From assembly GCA_947568835.1 (NCBI GenBank), contig OX387609.1, forward strand, positions 17,257,208-17,321,207: 64,000 nt of DNA, given 5' to 3'. The notes below the pieces were generated by a model, which was given only the letters and a program-made list of their open reading frames with translations, did no database searches and had not been told where the DNA came from. The stretch is from Protonemura montana. Taxonomy: Eukaryota > Arthropoda > Insecta > Plecoptera > Nemouridae. Within the stretch, counting starts at the first letter, position 1. Every line of letters begins with the position of its first letter. Both the position numbers and the translations under genes were made by a program. This document shows, one piece after another, positions 9,406 through 20,629 of this stretch.

Positions 9406-12400
9406 TGCCCCATGTCCCATGTCATGCCCCATGTCCTGCCCCATGTCCTGCCCCATGTCCTGTCCCATGTCCTGCTCCATGTCCTGCCCCATGTCTTGCC
9501 CCATGTCCCATGTCCTGCCTCATGTCCTGCCCCATGTCCTGCCCCATGTCCTGCCCCATGTCCTGCCCCATGTCCTGCCCCATGTCCTGCCCTATGTCCT
9601 GCCCCATGTCCTGCCCCATGTCCTGCCCTATGTCCTGTCCCATGTCCTGTCCCATGTCATGTCCCATGTCCTGCTCCATGTCCTACCCCATGTCCTGCCC
9701 CATGTCCTGCCCCATGTCCTGCCCCATGTCCTGCTCCATGTCCTGCCCCATGTCCTGCCCCATGTCCCATGTCATGCCCCAGGTCCTGCCCCATGTCCTG
9801 CCCCATGTCCTGCCCCATGTCCTGCCCCATGTCCTGCCCTATGTCCTGTCCCATGTCCTGCCCCTTGTCCTGCCCCATGTCCTGCTACATGTCCTGCCCC
9901 ATGTCCCATGTCCTGCCCCATTTCCTGCCCCATGTCCTGCCCCATGTCCTGCCCCATGTCCTGCCACATGTCCTGCCCCATGTCCTGCCCCATGTCCTGT
10001 CCCATGTCCTGCCCCATGTCCTGCCCCATGTCCTGCCCCTAGTCCTGCCCTATGTCCTGTCCCATGTCCTGCCCCATGTCCTGCCCCATGTCCTGTCCCA
10101 TGTCCTGCCTCATGTCCTGCCCCATGTCCTGCCCTATGTCCTGCCCCATGTCCTGCCCCATGTCCTGTCCCATGTCCTGCCCCATGTCCTGCCCCATGTC
10201 CTGCCCCATGTCCTGCCCTATGTCCTGTCCCATGTCCTGCCCCATGTCCTGCCCCATGTCCTGCCCTATGTCCTGCCCCATGTCTTGCCCCATGTCCCAT
10301 GTCCTGCCCCATGTCCTGCCCCATGTCCTGCCCCATGTCCTGCCCTATGTCCTGCCCCATGTCCTGCCCCATTTTCTGCTCCATGTCCCGCCCCATGTCC
10401 TGCCCCATGTCCCATGTCATGCCCCATGTCCTGCCCCATGTCCTGCCCCATGTCCTGTCCCATGTCCTGCTCCATGTCCTGCCCCATGTCTTACCTCATG
10501 TCCCATGTCCTGCCTCATGTCCTGCCCCATGTCCTGCCCCATATCCTGCCCCATGTCCTGCCCCATGTCCTGCCCCATGTCCTGCCCCATGTCTTGCCCC
10601 ATGTCCCATGTCCTGCCCCATGTCCTGCCCCATGTCCTGCCCCATGTCCTTCCCTATGTCCTGTCCCATGTCCTGCCCCATGTCCTGCCCCATGTCCTGC
10701 TCCATGTCCTCCCCCTGTTATGCCCCATGTCCCATGTCCTGCCCCATGTCCTGCCCCATGTCCTGCCCCATGTCCTGCCCTATGTCTTGTCCCATGTCCT
10801 GCCCCATGTCCTGCCCCATGTCCTGCCCTATGTCCTGCCCCATGTCTTGCCCCATGTCCCATGTCCTGCCCCATGTCCTGCCCCATGTCCTGCCCCATGT
10901 CCTGCTCCATGTCCTGCCCCATGTCCTGCCCCATGTCCCATGTCATGCCCCATGTCCTGCCCCATGTCCTGCCCCATGTCCTGTCCCATGTCCTGCTCCA
11001 TGTCCTGCCCCATGTCTTGCCCCATGTCCCATGTCCTGCCTCATGTCCTGCCCCATGTCCTGCCCCATGTCCTGCCCCATGTCCTGCCCCATGTCCTGCC
11101 CCATGTCCTGCCCTATGTCCTGCCCCATGTCCTTCCCCATGTCCTGCTCCATGTCCTGCCCCATGTCCCATGTCCTGCCCCATGTCCTGCCCCATGTCCT
11201 GTCCCATGTCCTGCCCCATGTCCTGCCCCATGTCCTGCCCCATGTCCTGCCCCATGTCCTGCCCCATGTCCTGCCCCATGTCCTGTCCCATGTCCTGCCC
11301 CATGTCCTGCGCCATGTCCTGCCCCAAGTCCTGCCTCATGTCCTGCCCCATGTCCTGACCCATGTCCTGCCCCATGTCCTGCCCCATGTCCTGCCGTATG
11401 TCCTGCCCCATGTCCTGCCCCATGTCCTGCCCTATGTCCTGTCCCATGTCCTGTCCCATGTCATGTCCCATGTCCTGCTCCATGTCCTGCCCCATGTCCT
11501 GCCCCATGTCCCATGTCCTGCCTCATGTCCTGCCCCATGTCCTGCCCCATGTCCTGCCCCATGTCCTGCCCCATGTCTTGCCCCATGTCCCATGTCCTGC
11601 CTCATGTCCTGCCCCATGTCCTGCCCCATGTCCTGCCCCATGTCCTGCCCCATGTCCTGCCCCATGTCCTGCCCTATGTCCTGCCCCATGTCCTGCCCCA
11701 TGTCTTGCCCTATGTCCTGCCCCATGTCCTGCCCTATGTCCTGCCCCATGTCCTTCCCCATGTCCTGCTCCATGTCCTGCCCCATGTCCCATGTCCTGCC
11801 CCATGTCCTGCCCCATGTCCTGTCCCATGTCCTGCCCCATGTCCTGACCCATGTCCTGCCCCATGTCCTGCCCCATGTCCTGCCGTATGTCCTGTCCCAT
11901 GTCATGTCCCATGTCCTGCTCCATGTCCTGCCCCATGTCCTGCCCCATGTCCCATGTCCTGCCTCATGTCCTGCCCCATGTCCCGCTCCATGTCCTCCCC
12001 CTGTCCTGCCTCATGTCCCATGTCCTGCCCCATGTCCTGCCCCATGTCCTGCCCCATGTCCTGCCCCATGTCCTGTCCCATGTCCTGCCCCATGTTTTGC
12101 CCCATGTCCTGTCCAATGTCCTGCCTCATGTCCTGCCCCATGTCCTGCCCCATGTCCTGCCCCATGTCCTGCCCCATGTCCTGTCCCATGTCCTGCCCCA
12201 TGTCATGCCCCATGTCCTGCCCCATGTCCTGCCCCATGTCCCATGTCCTACCCCATGTCCTGCCCTTTGTCCTGTCCCATTTCCTGCCCCATGTCCTGCC
12301 CCATGTCCTGCCCCATGTCCTGCCCCATGTCCTGCCGCATGTCTTGCCCCATGTCCCATGTCCTGCCCCATGTCCTGCCCCATGTCCTGCCCCATGTCCT

Positions 12401-12690
12401 TCCCTATGTCCTGTCCCATGTCCTGCCCCATGTCCTGCCCCATGTCCTGCTCCATGTCCTCCCCCTGTTATGCCCCATGTCCCATGTCCTGCCCCATGTC
12501 CTGCCCCATGTCCTGCCCCATGTCCTGCCCTATGTCTTGTCCCATGTCCTGCCCCATGTCCTGCCCCATGTCCTGCCCTATGTCCTGCCCCATGTCTTGC
12601 CCCATGTCCCATGTCCTGCCCCATGTCCTGCCCCATGTCCTGCCCCATGTCCTGCTCCATGTCTTGCCCCATGTCCTGCCCCATGTCCCA
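8798..12690. repeat. ~3.9-kb block, copy X2
   Basis: This is the second copy of the block beginning near 4,905. It contains a class A cassette at 9772-10042, TGA units at 11,358 and 11,847, and GCGCCATG near 11,309, a private CpG-containing change. From about 9,307 it also aligns with about 12,578 onward at offsets 3,271-3,283, which marks a third, shorter copy. Confidence 0.7.
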
Positions 12691-13780
12691 TGTCATGCCC
12701 CATGTCCTGCCCCATGTCCTGCCCCATGTCCTGTCCCATGTCCTGCTCCATGTCCTGCCCCATGTCTTGCCCCATGTCCCATGTCCTGCCTCATGTCCTG
12801 CCCCGTGTCCTGCCCCATGTCCTGCCCCATGTCCTGCCCCATGTCCTGCCCCATGTCCTGCCCTATGTCCTGCCCCATGTCCTGCCCCATGTCCTGCCCT
12901 ATGTCCTGTCCCATGTCCTGTCCCATGTCATGTCCCATGTCCTGCTCCATGTCCTGCCCCATGTCCTGCCCCATGTCCTGCCCTATGTCCTGCCCCATGT
13001 CCTGCCCCATGTCCTGCTCCATGTCCTGCCGCATGTCCTGCCCCATGTCCCATGTCATGCCCCAGGTCCTGCCCCATGTCCTGCCCCATGTCCTGCCCCA
13101 TGTCCTGCCCCATGTCCTGCCCTATGTCCTGTCCCATGTCCTGCCCCTTGTCCTGCCCCATGTCCTGCTACATGTCCTGCCCCATGTCCCATGTCCTGCC
13201 CCATTTCCTGCCCCATGTCCTGCCCCATGTCCTGCCCCATGTCCTGCCACATGTCCTGCCCCATGTCCTGCCCCATGTCCTGTCCCATGTCCTGCCCCAT
13301 GTCCTGCCCCATGTCCTGCCCCTAGTCCTGCCCTATGTCCTGTCCCATGTCCTGCCCCATGTCCTGCCCCATGTCCTGTCCCATGTCCTGCCTCATGTTT
13401 TGCCCCATGTCCTGCCCTATGTCCTGCCCCATGTCCTGCCCCATGTCCTGTCCCATGTCCTGCCCCATGTCCTGACCCATGTCCTGCCCCATGTCCTGCC
13501 CTATGTCCTGTCCCATGTCCTGCCCCATGTCCTGCCCCATGTCCTGCCCTATGTCCTGCCCCATATCTTGCCCCATGTCCCATGTCCTGCCCCATGTCCT
13601 GCCCCATGTCCTGCCCCATGTCCTGCCCTATGTCCTGCCCCATGTCCTGCCCCATTTTCTGCTCCATGTCCCGCCCCATGTCCTGCCCCATGTCCCATGT
13701 CATGCCCCATGTCCTGCCCCATGTCCTGCCACATGTCCTGTCCCATGTCCTGCTCCATGTCCTGCCCCATGTCTTACCTC
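12578..13780. repeat. Third, partial copy of the ~3.9-kb block
   Basis: This aligns with 9,307-10,500 at offset 3,271 and then 3,283. The class A cassette is at 13,055-13,325. Private markers are CCCCGTGTCC near 12,804 and CCGCATG near 13,030. GCCTCATGTTTTG near 13,390 and a CCTGACCC unit near 13,473 are shared with about 20,170-20,252 at offset 6,777, so this stretch was copied again to about 19.1-20.5 kb. Confidence 0.7.
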
Positions 13781-14091
13781 ATGTCCCATGTCCTGCCTCA
13801 TGTCCTGCCCCATGTCCTGCCCCATATCCTGCCCCATGTCCTGCCCCATGTCCTGCCCCATGTCCTTCCCCATGTCCTGCTCCATGTCCTGCCCCATGTC
13901 TCATGTCCTGCCCCATGTCCTGCCCCATGTCCTGTCCCATGTCCTGCCCCATGTCCTGCCCCATGTCCTGCCCCATGTCCTGCCCCATGTCCTGCCCCAT
14001 GTCCTGCCCCATGTCCTGTCCCATGTCCTGCCCCATGTCCTGCCCCATGTCCTGCCCCAAGTCCTGCCTCATGTCCTGCCCCATGTCCTGA

Positions 14092-15100
14092 CCCATGTCC
14101 TGCCCCATGTCCTGCCCCATGTCCTGTCTCATGTCATGTCCCATGTCCTGCTCCATGTCCTGCCCCATGTCCTGCCCCATGTCCCATGTCCTGCCTCATG
14201 TCCTGCCCCATGTCCTGCCCCATGTCCTGCCCCATGTCCTGCCCCATGTCCTGCCCCATGTCCTGCCCCATGTCCTGTCCCATGTCCTGCCCCATGTTTT
14301 GCCCCATGTCCTGCCCCATGTCCTGCCCTATGTCCTGTCCCATGTCCTGCCTCATGTCCTACCCCATTTCCTGCCCTATGTCCTGCCCCATGTCCTGCCC
14401 CATGTCCTGCCCCATGTCCTGCCCCATGTCCTGCCCCATGTCCTGTCCCATGTCATGTCCCATGTCCTGCTCCATGTCCTGCCCCATGTCCTGCCCCATG
14501 TCCTGCCCTATGTCCTGCCCCATGTCCTGCCCCATGTCCTGCCCCATGTCTTGCCCCATGTCCTGCCCCATGTCCTGTCCCATGTCATGTCCCATGTCCT
14601 GCTCCATGTCCTGCCCCATGTCCTGCCCCATGTCCTGCCCCAAGTCCTGCCTCATGTCCTGCCCCATGTCCTGACCCATGTCCTGCCCCATGTCCTGCCC
14701 CATGTCCTGTCTCATGTCATGTCCCATGTCCTGCTCCATGTCCTGCCCCATGTCCTGCCCCATGTCCCATGTCCTGCCTCATGTCCTGCCCCATGTCCTG
14801 CCCCATGTCCTGCCCCATGTCCTGCCCCATGTCCTGCCCCATGTCCTGCCCCATGTCCTGTCCCATGTCCTGCCCCATGTTTTGCCCCATGTCCTGCCCC
14901 ATGTCCTGCCCTATGTCCTGTCCCATGTCCTGCCTCATGTCCTACCCCATGTCCTGCCCTATGTCCTGCCCCATGTCCTGCCCAATGTCCTGCCCCATGT
15001 CCTGCCCCATGTCCTGCCCCATGTCCTGTCCCATGTCATGTCCCATGTCCTGCTCCATGTCCTGCCCAATGTCCTGCCCCATGTCCTGCCCTATGTCCTG
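14092..15100. repeat. 583-bp tandem duplication
   Basis: Bases about 14,092-14,674 and 14,675-15,100 align at offset 583. Each begins just after a CCTGACCC unit (TGA at 14,091 and 14,674) and contains GTCTCATGTCATGTCC, CATGTTTTGCC and CCTCATGTCCTACC. The second copy ends where CATGTTCCCTCCC appears near 15,108. The same segment recurs from about 16,730 to 17,430 at offset 2,370 with a one-unit length difference. Confidence 0.7.
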
Positions 15101-15489
15101 CCCCATGTTCCCTCCCATGTCCTGCCCCATGTCCTGCCCTTTGTCCTGTCCCATTTCCTGCCCCATGTCCTGCCCCATGTCCTGCCCTATGTCCTGCCCC
15201 ATGTCCTGCCCCATGTCTTGCCCCATGTCCCATGTCCTGCCCCATGTCCTGCCCCATGTCCTGCCCCATGTCCTTCCCTATGTCCTGTCCCATGTCTTGC
15301 CCCATGTCCTGCCCCATGTCCTGCTCCATGTCCTCCCCCTGTCCTGCCCCATGTCCCATGTCCTGCCCCATGTCCTGCCCCATGTCCGGCCCCATGTCCT
15401 GCCCCATGTCCCATGTCCTGCCTCATGTCCTGCCCCATGTCCTGCCCCATGTCCTGCCCCATGTCCTGCCCCATGTCCTGCCCCATGTC

Positions 15490-16420
15490 CTGTCCCATGT
15501 CCTGCCCCATGTCCTGCCCCATGTCCTGCTCCATGTCCTCCCCCTGTTATGCCCCATGTCCCATGTCCTGCCCCATGTCCTGCCCCATGTCCTGCCCCAT
15601 GTGCTGCCCTATGTCTTGTCCCATGTCCTGCCCCATGTCCTGCCCCATGTCCTGCCCCATGTCCTGCCCTATGTCTTGTCCCATGTCCTGCCCCATGTCC
15701 TGCCCCATGTCCTGTCCCATGTCCTGCTCCATGTCCTGCCCCATGTCTTGCCCCATGTCCCATGTCCTGCCTCATGTCCTGCCCCATGTCCTGCCCCATG
15801 TCCTGCCCCATGTCCTGCCCCATGTCCTGCCCCATGTCCTGCCCTATGTCCTGCCCCATGTCCTGCCCCATGTCCTGCCCTATGTCCTGTCCCATGTCCT
15901 GTCCCATGTCATGTCCCATGTCCTGCTCCATGTCCTGCCCCATGTCCTGCCCCATGTCCTGCCCTATGTCCTGCCCCATGTCCTGCCCCATGTCCTGCTC
16001 CATGTCCTGCCCCATGTCCTGCCCCATGTCCCATGTCATGCCCCAGGTCCTGCCCCATGTCCTGCCCCATGTCCTGCCCCATGTCCTGCCCCATGTCCTG
16101 CCCTATGTCCTGTCCCATGTCCTGCCCCTTGTCCTGCCCCATGTCCTGCTACATGTCCTGCCCCATGTCCCATGTCCTGCCCCATTTCCTGCCCCATGTC
16201 CTGCCCCATGTCCTGCCCCATGTCCTGCCACATGTCCTGCCCCATGTCCTGCCCCATGTCCTGTCCCATGTCCTGCCCCATGTCCTGCCCCATGTCCTGC
16301 CCCTAGTCCTGCCCTATGTCGTGTCCTATGTCCTGCCCCATGTCCTGCCCCATGTCCTGTCCCATGTCCTGCCTCATGTCCTGCCCCATGTCCTGCCCTA
16401 TGTCCTGCCCCATGTCCTGC
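15490..16420. repeat. ~0.93-kb block, first copy (offset 2,185)
   Basis: This block realigns with about 17,675-18,605. Shared markers are CCCCCTGTTATG near 15,540 and 17,722, the unusual CCATGTGCTGCC near 15,598 and 17,783, a class A cassette at 16,036-16,306, and GTCGTGTCCTATG just after the TAG (near 16,320 and 18,505). The CpG in that last marker and its presence in only these two places make it a clear sign of common descent. Confidence 0.75.
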
Positions 16421-17564
16421 CCCATGTCCTGCCCCATGTCCTGCCCCAAGTCCTGCCCCAAGTCCTGCCTCATGTCCTGCCCCATGTCCTGACCCATGTC
16501 CTGCCCCATGTCCTGCCCCATGTCCTGTCTCATGTCATGTCCCATGTCCTGCTCCATGTCCTGCCCCATGTCCTGCCTCATGTCCTGCCCCATGTCCTGC
16601 CCCATGTCCTGCCCCATGTCCTGCCCCATGTCCTGCCCCATGTCCTGCCCCATGTCCTGTCCCATGTCCTGCCCCATGTTTTGCCCCATGTCCTGCCCCA
16701 TGTCCTGCCCTATGTCCTGTCCCATGTCCTGCCTCATGTCCTACCCCATTTCCTGCCCTATGTCCTGCCCCATGTCCTGCCCCATGTCCTGCCCCATGTC
16801 CTGCCCCATGTCCTGCCCCATGTCCTGTCCCATGTCCTGCTCCATGTCCTGCCCCATGTCCTGCCCCATGTCCTGCCCTATGTCCTGCCCCATGTCCTGC
16901 CCCATGTCCTGCCCCATGTCCTGCCCCATGTCCTGCCCCATGTCCTGTCCCATGTCATGTCCCATGTCCTGCTCCATGTCCTGCCCCATGTCCTGCCCCA
17001 TGTCCTGCCCCAAGTCCTGCCTCATGTCCTGCCCCATGTCCTGACCCATGTCCTGCCCCATGTCCTGCCCCATGTCCTGTCTCATGTCATGTCCCATGTC
17101 CTGCTCCATGTCCTGCCCCATGTCCTGCCCCATGTCCCATGTCCTGCCTCATGTCCTGCCCCATGTCCTGCCCCATGTCCTGCCCCATGTCCTGCCCCAT
17201 GTCCTGCCCCATGTCCTGCCCCATGTCCTGTCCCATGTCCTGCCCCATGTTTTGCCCCATGTCCTGCCCCATGTCCTGCCCTATGTCCTGTCCCATGTCC
17301 TGCCTCATGTCCTACCCCATGTCCTGCCCTATGTCCTGCCCCATGTCCTGCCCAATGTCCTGCCCCATGTCCTGCCCCATGTCCTGCCCCATGTCCTGTC
17401 CCATGTCATGTCCCATGTCCTGCTCCATGTCCTGCCCAATGTCCTGCCCCATGTCCTGCCCCATGTCCTGCTCCATGTCCTGCCCCATGTCCTGCTCCAT
17501 GTCCCATGTCCTGCCCCATGTCCTGCCCCATGTCCTGTCCCATGTCCTGCCTCATGTCCTGCCC

Positions 17565-17577
17565 CATGTCCTTCCCC
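17565..17577. repeat. Isolated 13-bp unit
   Basis: CATGTCCTTCCCC followed by CATG is one base longer than normal. It is the only 13-bp unit I noticed. It lies between two mosaic segments (16.7-17.4 kb and 17.7-18.6 kb), so it may mark a join. Confidence 0.7.
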
Positions 17578-17999
17578 CATGTCCTGTCCCATGTCCTGCC
17601 CCATGTCATGCCCCATGTCCTGCCCCATGTCCTGCGCCATGTCCCATGTCCTGCCCCATGTCCTGCCCTTTGTCCTGTCCCATGTCCTGCCCCATGTCCT
17701 GCCCCATGTCCTGCTCCATGTCCTCCCCCTGTTATGCCCCATGTCCCATGTCCTGCCCCATGTCCTGCCCCATGTCCTGCCCCATGTGCTGCCCTATGTC
17801 TTGTCCCATGTCCTGCCCCATGTCCTGCCCCATGTCCTGCCCCATGTCCTGCCCTATGTCTTGTCCCATGTCCTGCCCCATGTCCTGCCCCATGTCCTGT
17901 CCCATGTCCTGCTCCATGTCCTGCCCCATGTCTTGCCCCATGTCCCATGTCCTGCCTCATGTCCTGCCCCATGTCCTGCCCCATGTCCTGCCCCATGTC

Positions 18000-20620
18000 C
18001 TGCCCCATGTCCTGCCCCATGTCCTGCCCTATGTCCTGCCCCATGTCCTGCCCCATGTCCTGCCCTATGTCCTGTCCCATGTCCTGTCCCATGTCATGTC
18101 CCATGTCCTGCTCCATGTCCTGCCCCATGTCCTGCCCCATGTCCTGCCCTATGTCCTGCCCCATGTCCTGCCCCATGTCCTGCTCCATGTCCTGCCCCAT
18201 GTCCTGCCCCATGTCCCATGTCATGCCCCAGGTCCTGCCCCATGTCCTGCCCCATGTCCTGCCCCATGTCCTGCCCCATGTCCTGCCCTATGTCCTGTCC
18301 CATGTCCTGCCCCTTGTCCTGCCCCATGTCCTGCTACATGTCCTGCCCCATGTCCCATGTCCTGCCCCATTTCCTGCCCCATGTCCTGCCCCATGTCCTG
18401 CCCCATGTCCTGCCACATGTCCTGCCCCATGTCCTGCCCCATGTCCTGTCCCATGTCCTGCCCCATGTCCTGCCCCATGTCCTGCCCCTAGTCCTGCCCT
18501 ATGTCGTGTCCTATGTCCTGCCCCATGTCCTGCCCCATGTCCTGTCCCATGTCCTGCCTCATGTCCTGCCCCATGTCCTGCCCTATGTCCTGCCCCATGT
18601 CCTGCCCCATGTCCTGTCCCATGTCCTGCCCCATGTCCTGCCCCATGTCCTGCCCCATGTCCTGCCCTATGACCTGTCCCATGTCCTGCCCTTTGTCCTG
18701 CCCCATGTCCTGCCCTATGTCCTGCCCCATGTCCTGCCCCATGTCCTTCCCCATGTCCTGCTCCATGTCCTGCCCCATGTCCCATGTCCTGCCCCATGTC
18801 CTGCCCCATGTCCTGTCCCATGTCCTGCCCCATGTCCTGCCCCATGTCCTGCCCCATGTCCTGCCCCATGTCCTGCCCCATGTCCTGCCCCATGTCCTGC
18901 CCCATGTCCCATGTCCTGCCTCATGTCCTGCCCCATGTCCTGCCCCATGTCCTGCCCCATGTCCTGCCCCATTTCCTGCCCCATGTCCTGCCCCATGTCC
19001 TGTCCCATGTCCTGCCCCATGTCCTGTCCCATGTCCTGCCCCATGTTTTGCCCCATGTCCTGTCCAATGTCCTGCCTCATGTCCTGCCCCATGTCCTGCC
19101 CCATGTCCTGCCCCATGTCCTGCCCCATGTCCTGTCCCATGTCCTGCCCCATGTCATGCCCCATGTCCTGCCCCATGTCCTGCCCCATGTCCCATGTCCT
19201 ACCCCATGTCCTGCCCTTTGTCCTGTCCCATTTCCTGCCCCATGTCCTGCCCCATGTCCTGCCCCATGTCCTGCCCCATGTCTTGCCGCATGTCTTGCCC
19301 CATGTCCCATGTCCTGCCCCATGTCCTGCCCCATGTCCTGCCCCATGTCCTGCCCTATGTCCTGCCCCATGTCTTGCCCCATGTCCCATGTCCTGCCCCA
19401 TGTCCTGCCCCATGTCATGCCCCATGTCCTGCTCCATGTCTTGCCCCATGTCCTGCCCCATGTCCCATGTCATGCCCCATGTCCTGCCCCATGTCCTGCC
19501 CCATGTCCTGTCCCATGTCCTGCTCCATGTCCTGCCCCATGTCTTGCCCCATGTCCCATGTCCTGCCTCATGTCCTGCCCCATGTCCTGCCCCATGTCCT
19601 GCCCCATGTCCTGCCCCATGTCCTGCCCCATGTCCTGCCCTATGTCCTGCCCCATGTCCTGCCCCATGTCCTGCCCTATGTCCTGTCCCATGTCCTGTCC
19701 CATGTCATGTCCCATGTCCTGCTCCATGTCCTGCCCCATGTCCTGCCCCATGTCCTGCCCTATGTCCTGCCCCATGTCCTGCCCCATGTCCTGCTCCATG
19801 TCCTGCCCCATGTCCTGCCCCATGTCCCATGTCATGCCCCAGTTCCTGCCCCATGTCCTGCCCCATGTCCTGCCCCATGTCCTGCCCCATGTCCTGCCCT
19901 ATGTCCTGTCCCATGTCCTGCCCCTTGTCCTGCCCCATGTCCTGCTACATGTCCTGCCCCATGTCCCATGTCCTGCCCCATTTCCTGCCCCATGTCCTGC
20001 CCCATGTCCTGCCCCATGTCCTGCCACATGTCCTGCCCCATGTCCTGCCCCATGTCCTGTCCCATGTCCTGCCCCATGTCCTGCCCCATGTCCTGCCCCT
20101 AGTCCTGCCCTATGTCCTGTCCCATGTCCTGCCCCATGTCCTGCCCCATGTCCTGTCCCATGTCCTGCCTCATGTTTTGCCCCATGTCCTGCCCTATGTC
20201 CTGCCCCATGTCCTGCCCCATGTCCTGTCCCATGTCCTGCCCCATGTCCTGACCCATGTCCTGCCCCATGTCCTGCCCTATGTCCTGTCCCATGTCCTGC
20301 CCCATGTCCTGCCCCATGTCCTGCCCTATGTCCTGCCCCATGTCTTGCCCCATGTCCCATGTCCTGCCCCATGTCCTGCCCCATGTCCTGCCCCATGTCC
20401 TGCCCTATGTCCTGCCCCATGTCCTGCCCCATTTTCTGCTCCATGTCCCGCCCCATGTCCTGCCCCATGTCCCATGTCATGCCCCATGTCCTGCCCCATG
20501 TCCTGCCCCATGTCCTGACCCATGTCCTGCCCCATGTCCTGCCCCATGTCCTGTCTCATGTCATGTCCCATGTCCTGCTCCATGTCCTGCCCCATGTCCT
20601 GCCCCATGTCCCATGTCCTG
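18000..20620. repeat. Mosaic of two other blocks
   Basis: About 18,000-19,000 matches about 21,660-22,660 at offset 3,659. About 19,080-20,510 matches about 12,300-13,730 at offset 6,777. Both parts include a class A cassette (18,221-18,491 and 19,832-20,102). The switch of partner near 19.0 kb suggests a recombination or conversion boundary. Confidence 0.65.
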
Positions 20621-20629
20621 CCTCATGTC

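Noticed and set aside
15108-15123. CATGTTCCCTCCC (also near 20,950 and 25,226) as an inserted foreign element
   Set aside because: It still fits one 12-bp unit with substitutions and sits between normal units. It is a variant, not an insertion.
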